DNA of 64,000 nucleotides. Source: Zasmidium citrigriseum. Lineage: Eukaryota > Ascomycota > Dothideomycetes > Mycosphaerellales > Mycosphaerellaceae. This document shows positions 1 through 11,141 of this stretch, in pieces. The position numbers were made by a program, and so were the translations under genes. Each line of letters starts with the position of its first letter. The first letter of the stretch is position 1. Location: positions 124,001-188,000 of the forward strand of contig NHNW01000064.1 of the NCBI GenBank assembly GCA_002786025.1. Reading direction: 5' to 3'. The notes under the pieces are model-generated. The model saw nothing but the letters and a program-made list of their open reading frames with translations, made no database searches and had not been told where the DNA came from.

Positions 1-727
1 GTCCACCGAACCTCCTCGCCCTTGTCCCTAAACCCCCTCACAGTAGCAACCTGACTCTCCCACGGCACAGCATGATCCTCACTACAAAGCAAATACCCCA
101 CCGGCACGCCCTTCATCGCAGCAACTTGATCCGGAATCGGAGATGTCTGGACGGCGTACCACTGCGGCCGGAGCTTATGCACGGCTTGCAGGGCTTCGTT
201 GATGGGGAGGTCGTTGTAGAGGATTTCGATGGCGCCGGGGCCGGCGAAGGGGAGGGTCGTCTGTTTGTCGGAGGAGAGGAGGAATTGCGGGGCGAGGGTG
301 CCGCCCATTATGTCGAGCATGCTGATGTGTGGTGGGCAGAGGAAGCCGGCGATTATTACCAGGGCGATGACGGAGGTTTTGCCGTTGCGGGCGGAGGTGC
401 TCAGGTCGGTGAGGGCGGCGCTGCCTGGGATGGAACTATAGGAGTGGGTGACGAGGAGGACGTTGTTTGTTTCGAGGACGGTGAGGAGGGTGGAGCGGAT
501 TGCGGCGACGTCGTCCTGGAGGGTTGGGGGTTTGTTGTTGATGAGCGAGGGGCTGTTGCCGGGGAGGTCGACGCCGAGGACGGTGTAGCCGGCGGACTCG
601 AGTTCATGGCGCATCGAGTCAAAGTGCGCGGGGACGTGCTGTGATGAAGTCAGCGAGATGGCGATGGAACTCATGTTGCTGTGCTGACCCAAACGCCTGG
701 CACGCAGACGATTGTTGGTTTCGCCAT
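1..727 (-). CDS. Alpha/beta hydrolase (esterase-like), C-terminus cut off by window edge
   Basis: Two exons are visible. Exon 1 (727–689) encodes MAKPTIVCVPGVW. A 50-nt intron (688–639, GT..AG) follows, and exon 2 (638–1) runs off the left edge. Splicing gives the usual N-terminal strand and oxyanion region (TIVCVPGVWHVPAHFDSM) of small fungal alpha/beta hydrolases. The next strand is YTVLGVDLPGN. The nucleophile elbow is VTHSYSS, where most relatives have G-H-S-x-G, so Ser is kept but both flanking Gly are replaced. The acid-loop strand GYLLCSEDHAVPW is present. The catalytic His would lie beyond the window. No signal peptide is seen, so it is probably intracellular. The substrate cannot be inferred. 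Family call is firm; exact start is likely. Confidence 0.82.
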
Positions 728-1782
728 TCTGCACTTCACTTTCTCGAAGAAGTCCCAATTACCAGGTCGGAGGCAGCAAGACGATTCTTCAACTCCAACG
801 GCAGCACGGAGACTGTATGTTTCCGGGCATCGCTGCTCATATTAAATTCAGGCTTCATCATCAGAAGGCAAGAATGGTTAATGATCCTTCGTTCGGCAAG
901 CTGAAGTCGAAATGTCCTCAATCAGGAATCTGCTAAGCTCGGCGCCACATGGCGTGAATCCTTCTGAGCTCCAATCTGACAGGACCCTTATTCGTGATCT
1001 CGACTGAGTTGTAGACGAGAGACTTCCAGCCGGCGTTACCTATCCCAGAAACCTCCAATGAAGCCACATGTGGTTCGAAGATTCGGTTCTCCTCTGCCGG
1101 CGAAGGACGAGTGATTCGTGGCTTGTCTTTCTTAGAGACTGTCATTTGGGGTTTCGGAAGTGGTGGAGTTGGTGGAAGAGAAGGAAAGAAAGTGCCGCAA
1201 GGACGCTGATGTTCTTTCGACAGCGCAAGCCCGACTTCATCTGGTCTCTTCCCACCCTCGAGTTACGGTCCACAGAACACCGACATCTCTTCACCATACA
1301 CTAGCCATCCACAGAGAAGCCAGGACAGACTTTGGACAGTCGATCGACGAAGAACATTTATTCCAGATTTCTTGGCCGAGATCATAATGGAGTTGACTGA
1401 GATCAATAAGTCCTGGGGCAGTCTCAATGCAATTCAAACTTCGAGTTGGCGAACGATGCCAATCAAGATGCAAAAGTTCGGGAGTGGACTGGCAATACGT
1501 TCTGAGGTCTCGATGTCAAATTCGTCGACGAGATCGAGACAAAGAACAACCCGAAGTCGAACGAGCCTGATACTGCTGGAGACGAAAGACTTTTGATCTC
1601 TCTGTTGAGGGCGTCGAAGTTGAGAGCCCCTTGCCACAAGCCAGCCAGTCCTTGCAGCCGTTCCTGGATCATGCTCGAACGATGAAATGACTCCTCGCAT
1701 CCCGGCCGAATCAAAGCACAACGATATAGACCTCTACTTCGACGTACTTCGTCGCTCACCACAGCACATTACTATCACACCA
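728..1782. other. Intergenic, one weak small ORF
   Basis: No convincing multi-exon gene. On the minus strand, 1762–1291 shows protein-like but frame-disrupted stretches (for example CLDLVDEFDIETSERI, then PGLIDLSQLHYDLGQEI in another frame). These could be a decayed gene, but I cannot name a family. Confidence 0.4.
933..1145 (-). CDS. Small hypothetical ORF (70 aa)
   Basis: ATG at 1145 follows a pyrimidine/CCA-rich leader resembling fungal 5' UTRs, and the frame stays open to a TAG at 933. The composition is polar and basic at the N-terminus (MTVSKKDKPRITRPSPAEE). A possible donor (GTAACG) lies inside, so the true C-terminus may differ. No domain recognised. Could be the last exon of a decayed gene. 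Confidence 0.28.
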   Translation of the reverse strand: MTVSKKDKPRITRPSPAEENRIFEPHVASLEVSGIGNAGWKSLVYNSVEITNKGPVRLELRRIHAMWRRA

Positions 1783-2295
1783 ATGTCTTTCATCACAGAC
1801 CTCGCCTGCACCACCCTTCCCACCACTCTCTGGCGGGTCCAACACAACGATTCACAGGCCTACTTCCGAGACGGCGATCTCGTCGCAGCAGCAGACTTCA
1901 TTCCGCAGACACAAACAGACTTCTCTCGATCGCTGGCCCAGCACTTGCAATGGGGCTACAGCACAGCGCAGAGTCCGTTCTTATCCGTCTTCGATGATAG
2001 ACAGGAGGCGGTGGAATGGGCGAAGTCGAGGTATCGATGGCTTGACACACAGACTGGCGTCAATGCGGACGTCAAGATATACGAGATCGATTCGGATGGA
2101 CTGGACAAGACACGAGTATTCAAATTACAAGACGTGCTGCAGAGATTGGAGATTAGAGTAAATCGTGACATCTGCGGGGAGCATGCTATCTTCCACCGGG
2201 TGCCAGCGGATGCAATTCGATGTATTTCATACATTGCCGATACTGTAGCTCAATGTGAGTATGAGGGAGATCTATATGAGGAGCATGGTGACTGA
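1783..2295 (+). CDS. DUF7587-type hypothetical protein (170 aa)
   Basis: Single exon. I chose the ATG at 1783 because the conserved block begins directly after it (TTLWRVQHNDSQAYF); an in-frame ATG at 1687 would add 32 unconserved residues. The body resembles the ascomycete DUF7587 domain: an N-terminal 'LWRVQH' strand, a middle block with FSRSLAQHLQWG and SPFLSVFDDRQEAVEWA, and a late acidic strand (VKIYEIDSDGLDKTRVFKL). No signal peptide or membrane segment. Members are common, often multi-copy, and of unknown function. It converges on the GMC oxidoreductase gene. Family assignment is from memory of its motif pattern. Confidence 0.65.
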   Translation: MSFITDLACTTLPTTLWRVQHNDSQAYFRDGDLVAAADFIPQTQTDFSRSLAQHLQWGYSTAQSPFLSVFDDRQEAVEWAKSRYRWLDTQTGVNADVKIYEIDSDGLDKTRVFKLQDVLQRLEIRVNRDICGEHAIFHRVPADAIRCISYIADTVAQCEYEGDLYEEHGD

Positions 2296-2911
2296 TTCGC
2301 GGGTTGTAGAAGAAGCAGCCCGATACGGAGCCTGAATGCACATTTGGAACGGCCGTGTCTCCAGTGCTTTACGCCATTAGGTCTTCAAGTTCTACGGCGA
2401 CTACTCTTCTAACGGGGAAGCTGAAGGACTAAATGGGAACGATGATTTGGGCAAGATGATAGAAGGGCGATCAAATGGGTGTCCCCGTTCTGAGACGAGA
2501 TTCGCTCTACATGAGAGCCGCAACGTCTCTCAAAATCTGATCAGATGCGATTGCCTAAATTCACGGCATTCGAAAGCCGCTTCATCATTCAGATGGCTTG
2601 CGAGCAGCGAGCTTGAAGGATCATTTCCATTCCCATATCCCCGAAAGTCAACAGTCGCCGCTTGTACTTTTTGTTGCTGTGGGCTTAATACAAGAGATGT
2701 CGACCTCGCCGAAATGCAGTATTTCGATCATGTTCATATTCGGGGGTATGATTTTCAAGTTCGTGAGTCCTTTTCAAGGTATCGATTAAGTGCAAGGAGT
2801 CTCATTCGTTCTTTAACGCAGCTTGTCCAAGGTCATCCAAATGCCTCAATAATTCAAACATCTTCAACTTCACCATGACCTCGTTTTTCATCCACCGGAC
2901 CCATCCAATCT
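2296..2911. other. Convergent intergenic region
   Basis: Lies between two convergent genes, so it should carry both 3' ends. No supported gene; the open frames here lack family features. Confidence 0.5.
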
Positions 2912-4698
2912 TTAGTTACCCATCTTCCAATCCTCCCTCGCCATCTCAGCAGCCTTCTCCCCAATCCCATAAGCCGGCATACAAGTATGCGCCCCCGGAA
3001 TCTTGGGCATGATACTACAATCGACAACCCTCAACCCCTGAACGCCCCGCACCCTTAATCTCTCATCAACAACACCCATCGGATCACCGTCGCGGCTCAT
3101 TTTGCACGTCCCAACAGGATGATGACAAGTCGTCGCATTCCGTCTCACGAAATCCGTCCATTGCTCCCTCGTCGTGAATGCGTGGTGTCCCGACTCAGCG
3201 GGATAAGAATCGAGGATGAGATTTTTCGTCCCTTTGCCGTTCATGACGATGTCGTTACCGAGTCGAACACCTTCGGACAGGACGAGGAGATCTAGACCGG
3301 AGGGATCGGAGAGGTATGCGTTGTCGATCACCGGATTCGCGAGAGGGTCTGAAGAGGAAAGTGTCACGGTCCCACGAGAGTGGGGCGAAAAGAGCTGCGT
3401 AACCATCGCAAAAGCGTGTTTTCCATGTGGTGGAGGGAGTTCCCTGGGACCGGCGCAGCATTCGGTGGTGAAGAATTCGATGTGTGGTTGCTTGTCTGTC
3501 AGGCCCATGGGATCTCGTCCGTCTTCCCCTCTCGCTTCTTGCCATTCCTGGATATCTTTGAGTCTGTCGTCCAGACGAGTAAATGCGAAGACGCCGAAGG
3601 GAAACGTAGAGAGCACGCCGGTCTTCTTCTCCATCCACTCTGTGTAGCTAGCTTGTAACGCGGATTCGGGGAAGATCTTATCGTCGGCAGTATATCCGGG
3701 GAGGACTTCATAGGGTGTGAAGACGATGAGGTGGTCTTGCAAGTTTGCGCCCACGCCTGGGAGGTCGATCTTGCAGGGGATGGAGTGTTTTGCTAGTTCT
3801 TCTTCGGGACCGATGCCGGAGCGGAGGAGGATTGCCGGTGTGCAATAGGTACCGGCGGAGAGGATGATTTCGCGGCGGGCCGTGTATGTTTTCTTGCCGG
3901 TGGGGTTGATGAGGTCGACGCTGGTCGCGCGGAGTCCGGTAGGTGCGGCAGTGAGGTTGACTTTATCGACGAGGGTGTTGAAGAGAATGGTGAAGTTGGA
4001 CTTCGATTCCCAGTCACGGGTATACTCAGCAGCAGTCTGGCGAAGGCCTTTGTACACTGTCCTGGGAGCGTGGCCGCAGCCGTGAGATCGCTCGCCGGTG
4101 CTGAACATGTCGAGGTCGAGCGGAAAGCCTTGGTCTTGAAGAGAATCCAGAATCCGTTCAGAGATTGGGGCCAGATCATGAGGCTCGATGTTGACAGGTC
4201 CATCGTAGCCATGTGCATCTTCCACAGCGTCAAACCACTCCTTCCCATGAAATCTCTCAGCCTTCTTCATCGCCGCAAACATCTCCTCGCCACTCCATCC
4301 AGGAACGTCCCAATCATCGTAATCCTGCTTCGTGCCCCGAACACAAAGAGTCCCGTTCATGCCACTACTCCCACCAAGAAACTTGCCTCGGGTGTGCGAG
4401 ATTTTGCGGTCGTTGACATTGGCTTGTGGTGTGCTGTAGAAGTTCCAGTCGTGTGGACTTCCGAGTAGTGGAAGCATACCGCCGCTCATCTGGCTCGCTT
4501 CGACATTGAGGCAGCTTGCTTCGCCGGCTTCCACCAAGAGGACGGACGTTTTGGGGTCTTCGGCCAGGCGAGAGGCTACGACGCAGCCAGATGTGCCGCC
4601 TGCATTCCGTCAGCTGATGGACCTCGTCTGAAACGGTGAACAGGCTTACCTCCACACACGATGTAGTCGAATTCCATCTTGTCAATCATTGTACTCAT
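2912..4698 (-). CDS. GMC-family FAD oxidoreductase (578 aa)
   Basis: Two exons: 4698–4650, then a 50-nt intron (GTAAGC..GCAG, 4649–4600), then 4599–2912. The intron splits the FAD-binding loop; splicing restores DYIVCGGGTSGCVVASRL with the GxGxxG dinucleotide fold at residues 16–21 and the ribose-binding Glu in LLVEAGE. GMC signature 1 (GKFLGGSSGMNGTLCVRG) and signature 2 (GTYCTPAILLRSGIGP) are intact. Near the C-terminus both catalytic positions are His: CHHPVGTCKMS (about His510) and GAHTCMPAYGIGEKAA (about His554). The length is normal for choline-dehydrogenase/aryl-alcohol-oxidase-like members. No signal peptide, so an intracellular alcohol or aldehyde oxidation is more likely than a secreted lignin-related role. 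Substrate unknown. Confidence 0.93.
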
Positions 4699-6225
4699 TT
4701 TGATACAGAAAGGGAGATGTCGCTGCAAAGAATGATAACCTCGTACTTACTCCTGAAGATGTTGGGAGATGAAGTCGGCCCTACAAGCAGGGGAAAGCAA
4801 ATGCATCGAATGATGAGTAAGATGCAAGGTCCAGCATCTCATCTTGGGTTGTGTCGCGAGGGCAATGATTGGACCTGGGTGAATGCTTCTCCTTGAAGAC
4901 ATCGCTACAAGCACCACACAGGGCGGTCGAAGGATTGTCAGTAATCATCACGGTCTTCAGCCTATTCGTAAATTCGTTCTTCATCAAGTCCCATCAGGTC
5001 CAGGATTGACCTCCTCCCGAAGCTTTCATGTTCAGCCGCACTATTCTTGAAATATCAGACTTCGCCAGGATGAAGCCAGGTAGGTGGGAGCGAGATTCGC
5101 GAGACGTGCGGGTCCGAAGTGTACGACTGTTCGCAGGTACTGTGCGGCATGCGGAAAGAGCCGCCATCCGGAAGCATTTAGCTGAGCGAGCATCGAGACT
5201 CTCTTTTGAAGTTGACGAATAAGTTCGAATGGAGGAGGTGATGTCCAAAACCTCGAACGACGGTCCAGGTGGCCCACCGGCTGCGGGCGGATGAGGAGGA
5301 AAAGGTACGTGGAGAAGTACATCCACCTTCTCCATCTCTTCCCCATCTTCTCCAGATATCACATCTTGTTCTATGTCCGAAAAACGCCCATCTCTTCGTA
5401 CGACAGCCGCCATTGGATAGAGTTCTGCGTGGTGTGTGGTGGCCAAAGTCTGCTCTTCTTGGCTGCCACTTCACTTCGCTGCCGACCCAACTCCCGACTC
5501 TTGTTCTTCATGCTGCTATTCTTCGGAAGTGGACGACGGATGTGCTGGAGGAGGTCGAGGTGTAGTGCTGACTGTGATGGTGTCGATGAGAAGAAGCATA
5601 GCCGAGGTCGACGAAGTGCCCTGCTTCGCATCCGAGCGGAAGGATGGAGATGCGCCCGAAGTCCCGATCAATTCCATCTTCCACACCATCAACACGATCA
5701 ATGCCATCGTATTCCTGCATCAGAGAATAGGGGCATCATTCTGTTGATATCTTCGCGAAATGAAAGCACCCGGCGATCTCGCTGCAGTGCGCGCTTCCAG
5801 ACCCAGGGTTTGGTGTAGGCGAGCATGGCACACACGCGGTGACCACGCCGAACAAGACGCATCCAAGCAGCGCGCATGACCAGAAAGAGAAGCCGGCTGC
5901 AGACGAGTCGAATGGGCGGCGAATCCTCCTCCTCTTGGCCCTGTACGCCAAGTGTCTAGCTCGTCCAAGCAACACTCTCCCCCGCCTGCACCACATCCGC
6001 TGAAGTGCGTCGGAATCTCGTCTCGGGTCGTCGAGTTACACACGCACCTTCTATCTTCGTCGTGGGCGATAGAGATAGGGAAGGCAGCAAACCACGAGCG
6101 AAGGACATAATACCATCAGATCACCCCATCCCTCACCCCACAATCTTCTTTTCTTCTCCCACCTCCGCTAGTCTGGCCGACTACTCCGCAAACGAGATCT
6201 TCACCCCAGGCGTTCACGACACGCC
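4699..6225. other. Divergent intergenic region between GMC and MFS genes
   Basis: This 1.5-kb stretch separates two divergent genes and presumably holds both promoters. Several open frames occur on both strands (e.g. minus 5446–4994, minus 5996–5736 with one hydrophobic stretch), but none joins into a recognisable protein and none has family motifs. Confidence 0.4.
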
Positions 6226-7912
6226 ATGTCGCCTTCCGACTCCATGGACCAGGAGAAGCCTCATGCTACCACCACTGCCGCCGAGCATGCCGTCGTTCAT
6301 GATGTCGCTGAGAGGGGCCACAATGCGACTGATATGTAAGTGATGATGGCGGTGATGATGGATGAGGAAAGTGCGATCACTGATGATGTGACAGCTACGG
6401 CCATGCGCTCGTGCAGTTCGATCCCAAGGCGGAGGCCAAGCTGAGGAGGAAGATTGATCTGATGATTGTGCCGACTGTGGCGTTGCTGTATTTGTTCTGC
6501 TTCATTGGTGAGTCCAAGAACATCTTCATCACAGACAACTCTGCTGACCCTTCACAGACAGAGCCAACATCGGTATGAAAGATCACCTCCATCACTCACC
6601 TTACTTCTAACATCTCCAAGGAAACGCTCGACTTGCCGGCTTGGAGAGAGAACTCAACCTCCAGGGCAAAGACTACAACGCCGTTCTCTCCGTCTTCTAC
6701 ATCTCCTACATCATCTTCGAGATCCCCGCCAACATCCTCTGCAAATGGATGGGTCCGGGCTGGTTCATTCCATCCACCTCCCTCGGCTTCGGCATCCTCT
6801 CCGTCGCATGCGGCTTCGTCAACAACATGGCTCAAGTTTGCGGTGTCCGCTTCTTGCTCGGCCTCTTCGAAGCCGGCATGCTTCCCGGCATCGCCTACTA
6901 CATGTCTCGCTGGTACCGCCGCAGCGAGCTCGCCTTCCGCCTCTCCCTTTACATCGTCATGGCACCTCTCGCCGGTGCATTCGGCGGCCTTCTCGCTTCC
7001 GGCATCCTCAAACTCCACTCCTTCGGCAGCCTCACCTCCTGGCGCATGATTTTCGGCATCGAAGGCGTCATCACCATCGGCATCTCCCTCATCGCCTACC
7101 TCACCCTCACCGACCGCCCCGAAACCGCCCGCTGGCTGACCCCCGACGAGAAAGAACTCGCCATCGCCCGCGTCAAGTCCGAACGAGTCGGCACCACCAT
7201 GGTCCTCGACAAAATCGACAAAAAGAAACTCCTCCACGGCATCTTCAACCCCGTCACCCTCGCCACCTCCTTCATCTTCCTTCTCGACAACATCACCGTC
7301 CAGGGCCTGGCCTTCTTCGCCCCGACCATCGTCAAGACAATCTACCCGCGCCAGACCGTCGTGCACCAACAACTCCGCACCGTCCCGCCCTACGTCGTCG
7401 GCGCTTTCGCCACAGTCCTCATCCCTTTCCTGTCGACCAAAACCGACAAACGCACCATCTACTTCATCGCCTCCGCACCCCTGATGATGATCGGCTACAT
7501 CATGTTCCTCGCCACCTCGGACGCCTCCACCCGCTACGGCGCGACTTTCATCATCGCCGTAGGCGCCTTCTCCTTCGGCGCCCTCTGCAACGCCCAAGTC
7601 TCCGCCAACGTCGTCTCCGACACCGCGCGGTCCTCCGCCATCGGCACGAACGTCATGCTGGGAAATATCGGCGGTCTGATATCTACTTGGTCTTTCCTGC
7701 CGGGCGATGGGCCGGATTTCCCTATTGGCAATGGACTTAATCTGGCGACGAGTAGTACGATTCTAATTTTGAGTGTTGTGTTGCTGTGGTGGATGGGCTG
7801 GGATAATCGGAAGAGGGAAGGGAAGGATGTTGATGCTGAGTTGGCGGGCTTGGAGCAGAAGGAGGTGGAGGATTTGGATTGGAAGCATCCCGGGTTCAGG
7901 TGGAGGCCTTGA
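6226..7912 (+). CDS. MFS permease, Dal5/anion:cation symporter type (509 aa)
   Basis: Four exons: 6226–6335, 6395–6507, 6558–6572 (a 15-nt micro-exon) and 6621–7912. Frames join cleanly (phases 2, 1, 1). The N-terminal cytosolic arm precedes the first helix (PTVALLYLFCFIDRANIGNA), which includes the D-R-x-N-I-G-N-A motif of the anion:cation symporter group (allantoate, nicotinate, pantothenate permeases). About 12 hydrophobic segments follow, and the signature FEAGMLPGIAYYMSRWY lies after helix 4. The C-terminal tail is acidic and ends GFRWRP. Plasma-membrane uptake of a small organic anion or vitamin-like compound is expected; the exact substrate is not readable. It is divergent from the GMC gene. 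The micro-exon is easily missed by gene finders. Confidence 0.93.
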
Positions 7913-9129
7913 ACGAGAAAGGCCGATGCTTTGCAATGCTGAAGAGTGTGTTTCTATGATTGTAGCTTTGATGGCTGACGACAGAAGTATAGCAAGCGAT
8001 CCAGTTTCAGAAACCCTCTTCCCTTCATGTCCACCCCAGAGTCTTCCATCGCAACAATCCTCCCCGAACGGGCTCCCTCTCTGTCAATCCAAGCCCTACC
8101 AGGCGGCTGTCCAGCTTTTCATATCTCTCACAGCTCATCCTTCTGCCGAAAACGATTCATGGAATTTCTGATCCCACTCTTGACCGCATTCGTCGTGGAA
8201 GCTGTGGTCTACTGGCCCGGCATCTTTGAGCTCTAATGGAGCGAGAAAAAGTCTTCTGGGCCTCACTTCAAACAGCAACCCTTTGAGAAAGACATCGCTT
8301 CAAAGCTTCCAGACTCCAGACCACAGCCATTGCAACATCTGTAAGCGGATGAAGAAGACAAGAGAAGTTTCACTGCGGTTGAAGATACACTAGAGCACAG
8401 AATAGAGCGAGAGGGGCGACTAGGGCTTGGGTATAGGAACAGGGCATAACACACTCAGCCATGCTTCTTCCCGTGTTCTCGAATTGAAGTATTCCAGCCG
8501 GCTTGCCGGACTATGTGCACTGCAAAGCGCTCAAGGACACTCTATTTCCCCTCAAAAAGACTCCGCTGCAAGTAGCATAAGTGGTAGAGCTCCAGAACGG
8601 CTCGAATACGTTCGACTGGGTGCTGCGCTGTGGAGAGTCGTCGTCGGGCTCTGGCCGAAGAACCCTTCAGCCTAGCCTTCAGACAGTCGATGGCTCAGCT
8701 ACTATAGTCTGCAGATTAAGGCAATCGAAATGGTCGAAGAGGTTAGCGTTTCATCGAAGTATCGATCGTACCCAGTCCCGCTTTAGACAGTGCGAGGAGC
8801 AGAAATGAACTGCAAGGACATTTTGAAAATCTGCAAATCGCACGTCGAACAAAAGGTGAAGTGTCCTTTCGTGATCGAAAAAGTCGTCTCAATCACTCGG
8901 TAGAATGCGCAAAAGGTAAACCTCACACAAAGCTTCGTACCTCCTTCCAGAACGTAGTATCCATCCTCGATGGACATTCCTGCTTTCCCTGGGCTAACTT
9001 TAGGTACACGCTAACCATACAAGTGAGGGTTTAGTTTCGTCTATCGAAGAACTTCATCGAATGTAAAAAATCTAAAACCACCAGATCAAAAAGAATCTCG
9101 CCAACCCCAAAATGCCCACCTGCAAAAGC
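7913..9129. other. Intergenic, no gene supported
   Basis: 3' flank of the permease gene and beyond. Short open frames only, with no family motifs or credible intron-joined structure. Confidence 0.45.
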
Positions 9130-9295
9130 AAAAAAGTAAACTCAACAGGAATCGAACCCGGAGACCGCTCGCCATTGCCATGCCGCACCGCAGAGAAAGT
9201 AAAGGAAAGTTTGAATAGTTACCTTGTAAACCACTCAGCCATATTGGCGGGAGTGAAGCGTAAGCGCGCTGGTTGATTTGATGGAAGTGAGGGGT
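9130..9295 (-). repeat. tRNA-derived element, copy 1 (tRNA-like relic)
   Basis: Read on the minus strand it has a perfect Pol III A box (TGGCTGAGTGG, 9241–9231), a perfect B box (GGTTCGATTCC, 9158–9148) and a T6 terminator (9135–9130). The A-to-B spacing would suit a tRNA with an intron and a long variable arm (Leu/Ser type). The acceptor arms do not pair and the T stem is imperfect, so a functional tRNA is unlikely. Blocks CATCAAATCA, AGGTAACT, GGCGAGCGG and GTTCGATTC recur in the same order in the element near 49205–49371. Confidence 0.5.
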
Positions 9296-11141
9296 TTGGA
9301 TGGGGGTATAATAGTCACTTGGGAAAGGTGGGGTTGAGGGGAGATGGAGGGGTGAGTGAAAGAGAAGGAGTGGGAGGGAGGGAAGCCGCTGCTGCTGTTT
9401 AAAGGGGGTTTGGAGATTGGGGCCTGAGGCAGGCTTGGTGGGAGTTGACACGCAAAGATGGACATGGATATTCTGTTAGGTGAAATTACGTTGATCTACG
9501 TCTCTTCAGTACTGTAGTTGAAGATAAATAGTTGAAGATATTTATCTTCATCTAGTCCTTTGGCTTCAAGTATTGCTTCGTGGGTTGCTCAGCTGCTGCT
9601 GAGGTTCAAGGCAGCTTCATCTCTGTCACAACCATTCGCACTCAGCATTGCAATCCACTGCCGCCAAATCAATACGACACTGATTCGCGGAGATCAACGC
9701 CAACTTTGACAACTCCATCAGCGACCGAGCATAACACTTAAGACTCCATGTGGCGTGTCAAACGGCGCAACTTCATCCAGCTGCACCGCGAAAGTTGGCC
9801 AGCACCAACGACACGTTGTGCTGTCAAACAACCTTCGCCCACGGGCCCCTTCGGCGTCCACTTCCGGCGCCTGTATCAGGAACAAATCGTCTACCTAGTA
9901 TTTGTACGCGCACCTCAAACAGTCAATTCCGAAAGTCTGAGATCCTTCGCGATATCGCCACTATTGCACCTTGCCGAGCATAGCTTGAGGATCGGCTACA
10001 GCAACTCGTCACGCATCTGTCGCCATCTTCTCAACAACTTCGCTCGGCGATTTCGACATGATTACAGGAGACAATAGGTGGAACGCTGTAGCAGCAAAGC
10101 AGCGGTACGTAAACTCAAGAGGCAAGTCGCGCCGACAAGAAGAGATGGGATACTACTGCGGGTTTGGACTTTGGAAGTAGAATGAGAGGGCGTCTGCATA
10201 CTTGGGGAAAGAGCAGGACCGAGAACTACAGGCAAGAAGGCGAGCACTTAATAACTGATAGATGGGGGCACGAACTTTGCGTACTGGCGCAGGCCATTGC
10301 AGATGGAGTTCTTTTCGCTCATTGAGAGCATGATGTTACGGACGATGGTGGCAAGCCACGATAAGCAACCTCTACAACGACACGGCAAGCGACCACCTCT
10401 GCTCGAGACCCAATTGTAGCGTCATACTTTACGAGTCACCTCTATACCATTGCAAAGAGAGCTTCACTGCACGCAGAACCTGAAACAGATCAACAAGCTC
10501 AAGTCAAGGCCAACGACGCGAAGACACAAAGGCCTACCATGTTAGTATCGTCGACAACCTCTGCCCTTCTTCTGGACGATCGTGATCCCGAGCGGCATAT
10601 CTTTCAAGAAGTCGCTTCCCGGCAAGAGAACTAACAACGTCACCGAGCTCGATATCTTCAAGGGTACGCTGCACTAGATACGGTGATGCCACGAAGTTGT
10701 GGAATGGAGTTGTGCGGCGTCTGGCTGGTGCGAGTGTCTTTGACACTGCTCACGCTTGGAGGAAACAGATCTCAAAGCTGCTCCCTCAGAGTTTGAGTTG
10801 AGGTGCCGCCTGGAATGGAGCGTTTCTTGGAACGTTTCATCGGTCGAGACGTCCGTCAACGAGGGTATTAGTCTGGTTCTGAAGACGCAAGGTGCCGGAG
10901 CTAATCATGGTGACGAGTCCTAGATCACTCGAAGCGGCTGCGTGCGAGTACTACGGCGAGATAGTAGGACGATAGCGGGGGTGACGTGCTTCGAGGTGTC
11001 TGGCTGGGACTTTCATGTGAATGCGGCCCGTGCGCCGGATTTCCCGACTACCGACTTCGCGCTGAATCTCGACCTCGCACTCTCCATCTCTACCCACCAG
11101 CTTCCGACCAGACTGGCATCCACGAAACTTCATACATCAAC
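9296..11141. other. Intergenic, no gene supported
   Basis: Several short open frames (plus 9748–10077, minus 10746–10534, minus 10859–10674) without recognisable domains. The 3' end is the promoter of the F-box gene at 11142. Confidence 0.4.
11055..11063 (+). promoter_or_regulatory. Candidate shared promoter motif CTTCGCGCT
   Basis: The 9-mer lies 79 nt upstream of the F-box ATG at 11142 and also occurs upstream of two members of the right-end F-box-like array. Function is unproven. Confidence 0.25.

Noticed and set aside
4994..6043. Several overlapping open frames on both strands between the GMC and MFS genes, one with a hydrophobic segment
   Set aside because: No frame has family motifs and they cannot be joined by convincing introns; more likely chance frames in a long divergent promoter.
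6558..6572. The 15-nt exon in the MFS gene as a possible annotation artefact
   Set aside because: Both flanking introns have good GT–AG borders and the micro-exon supplies the conserved D-R-A-N-I residues, so it is retained as real.
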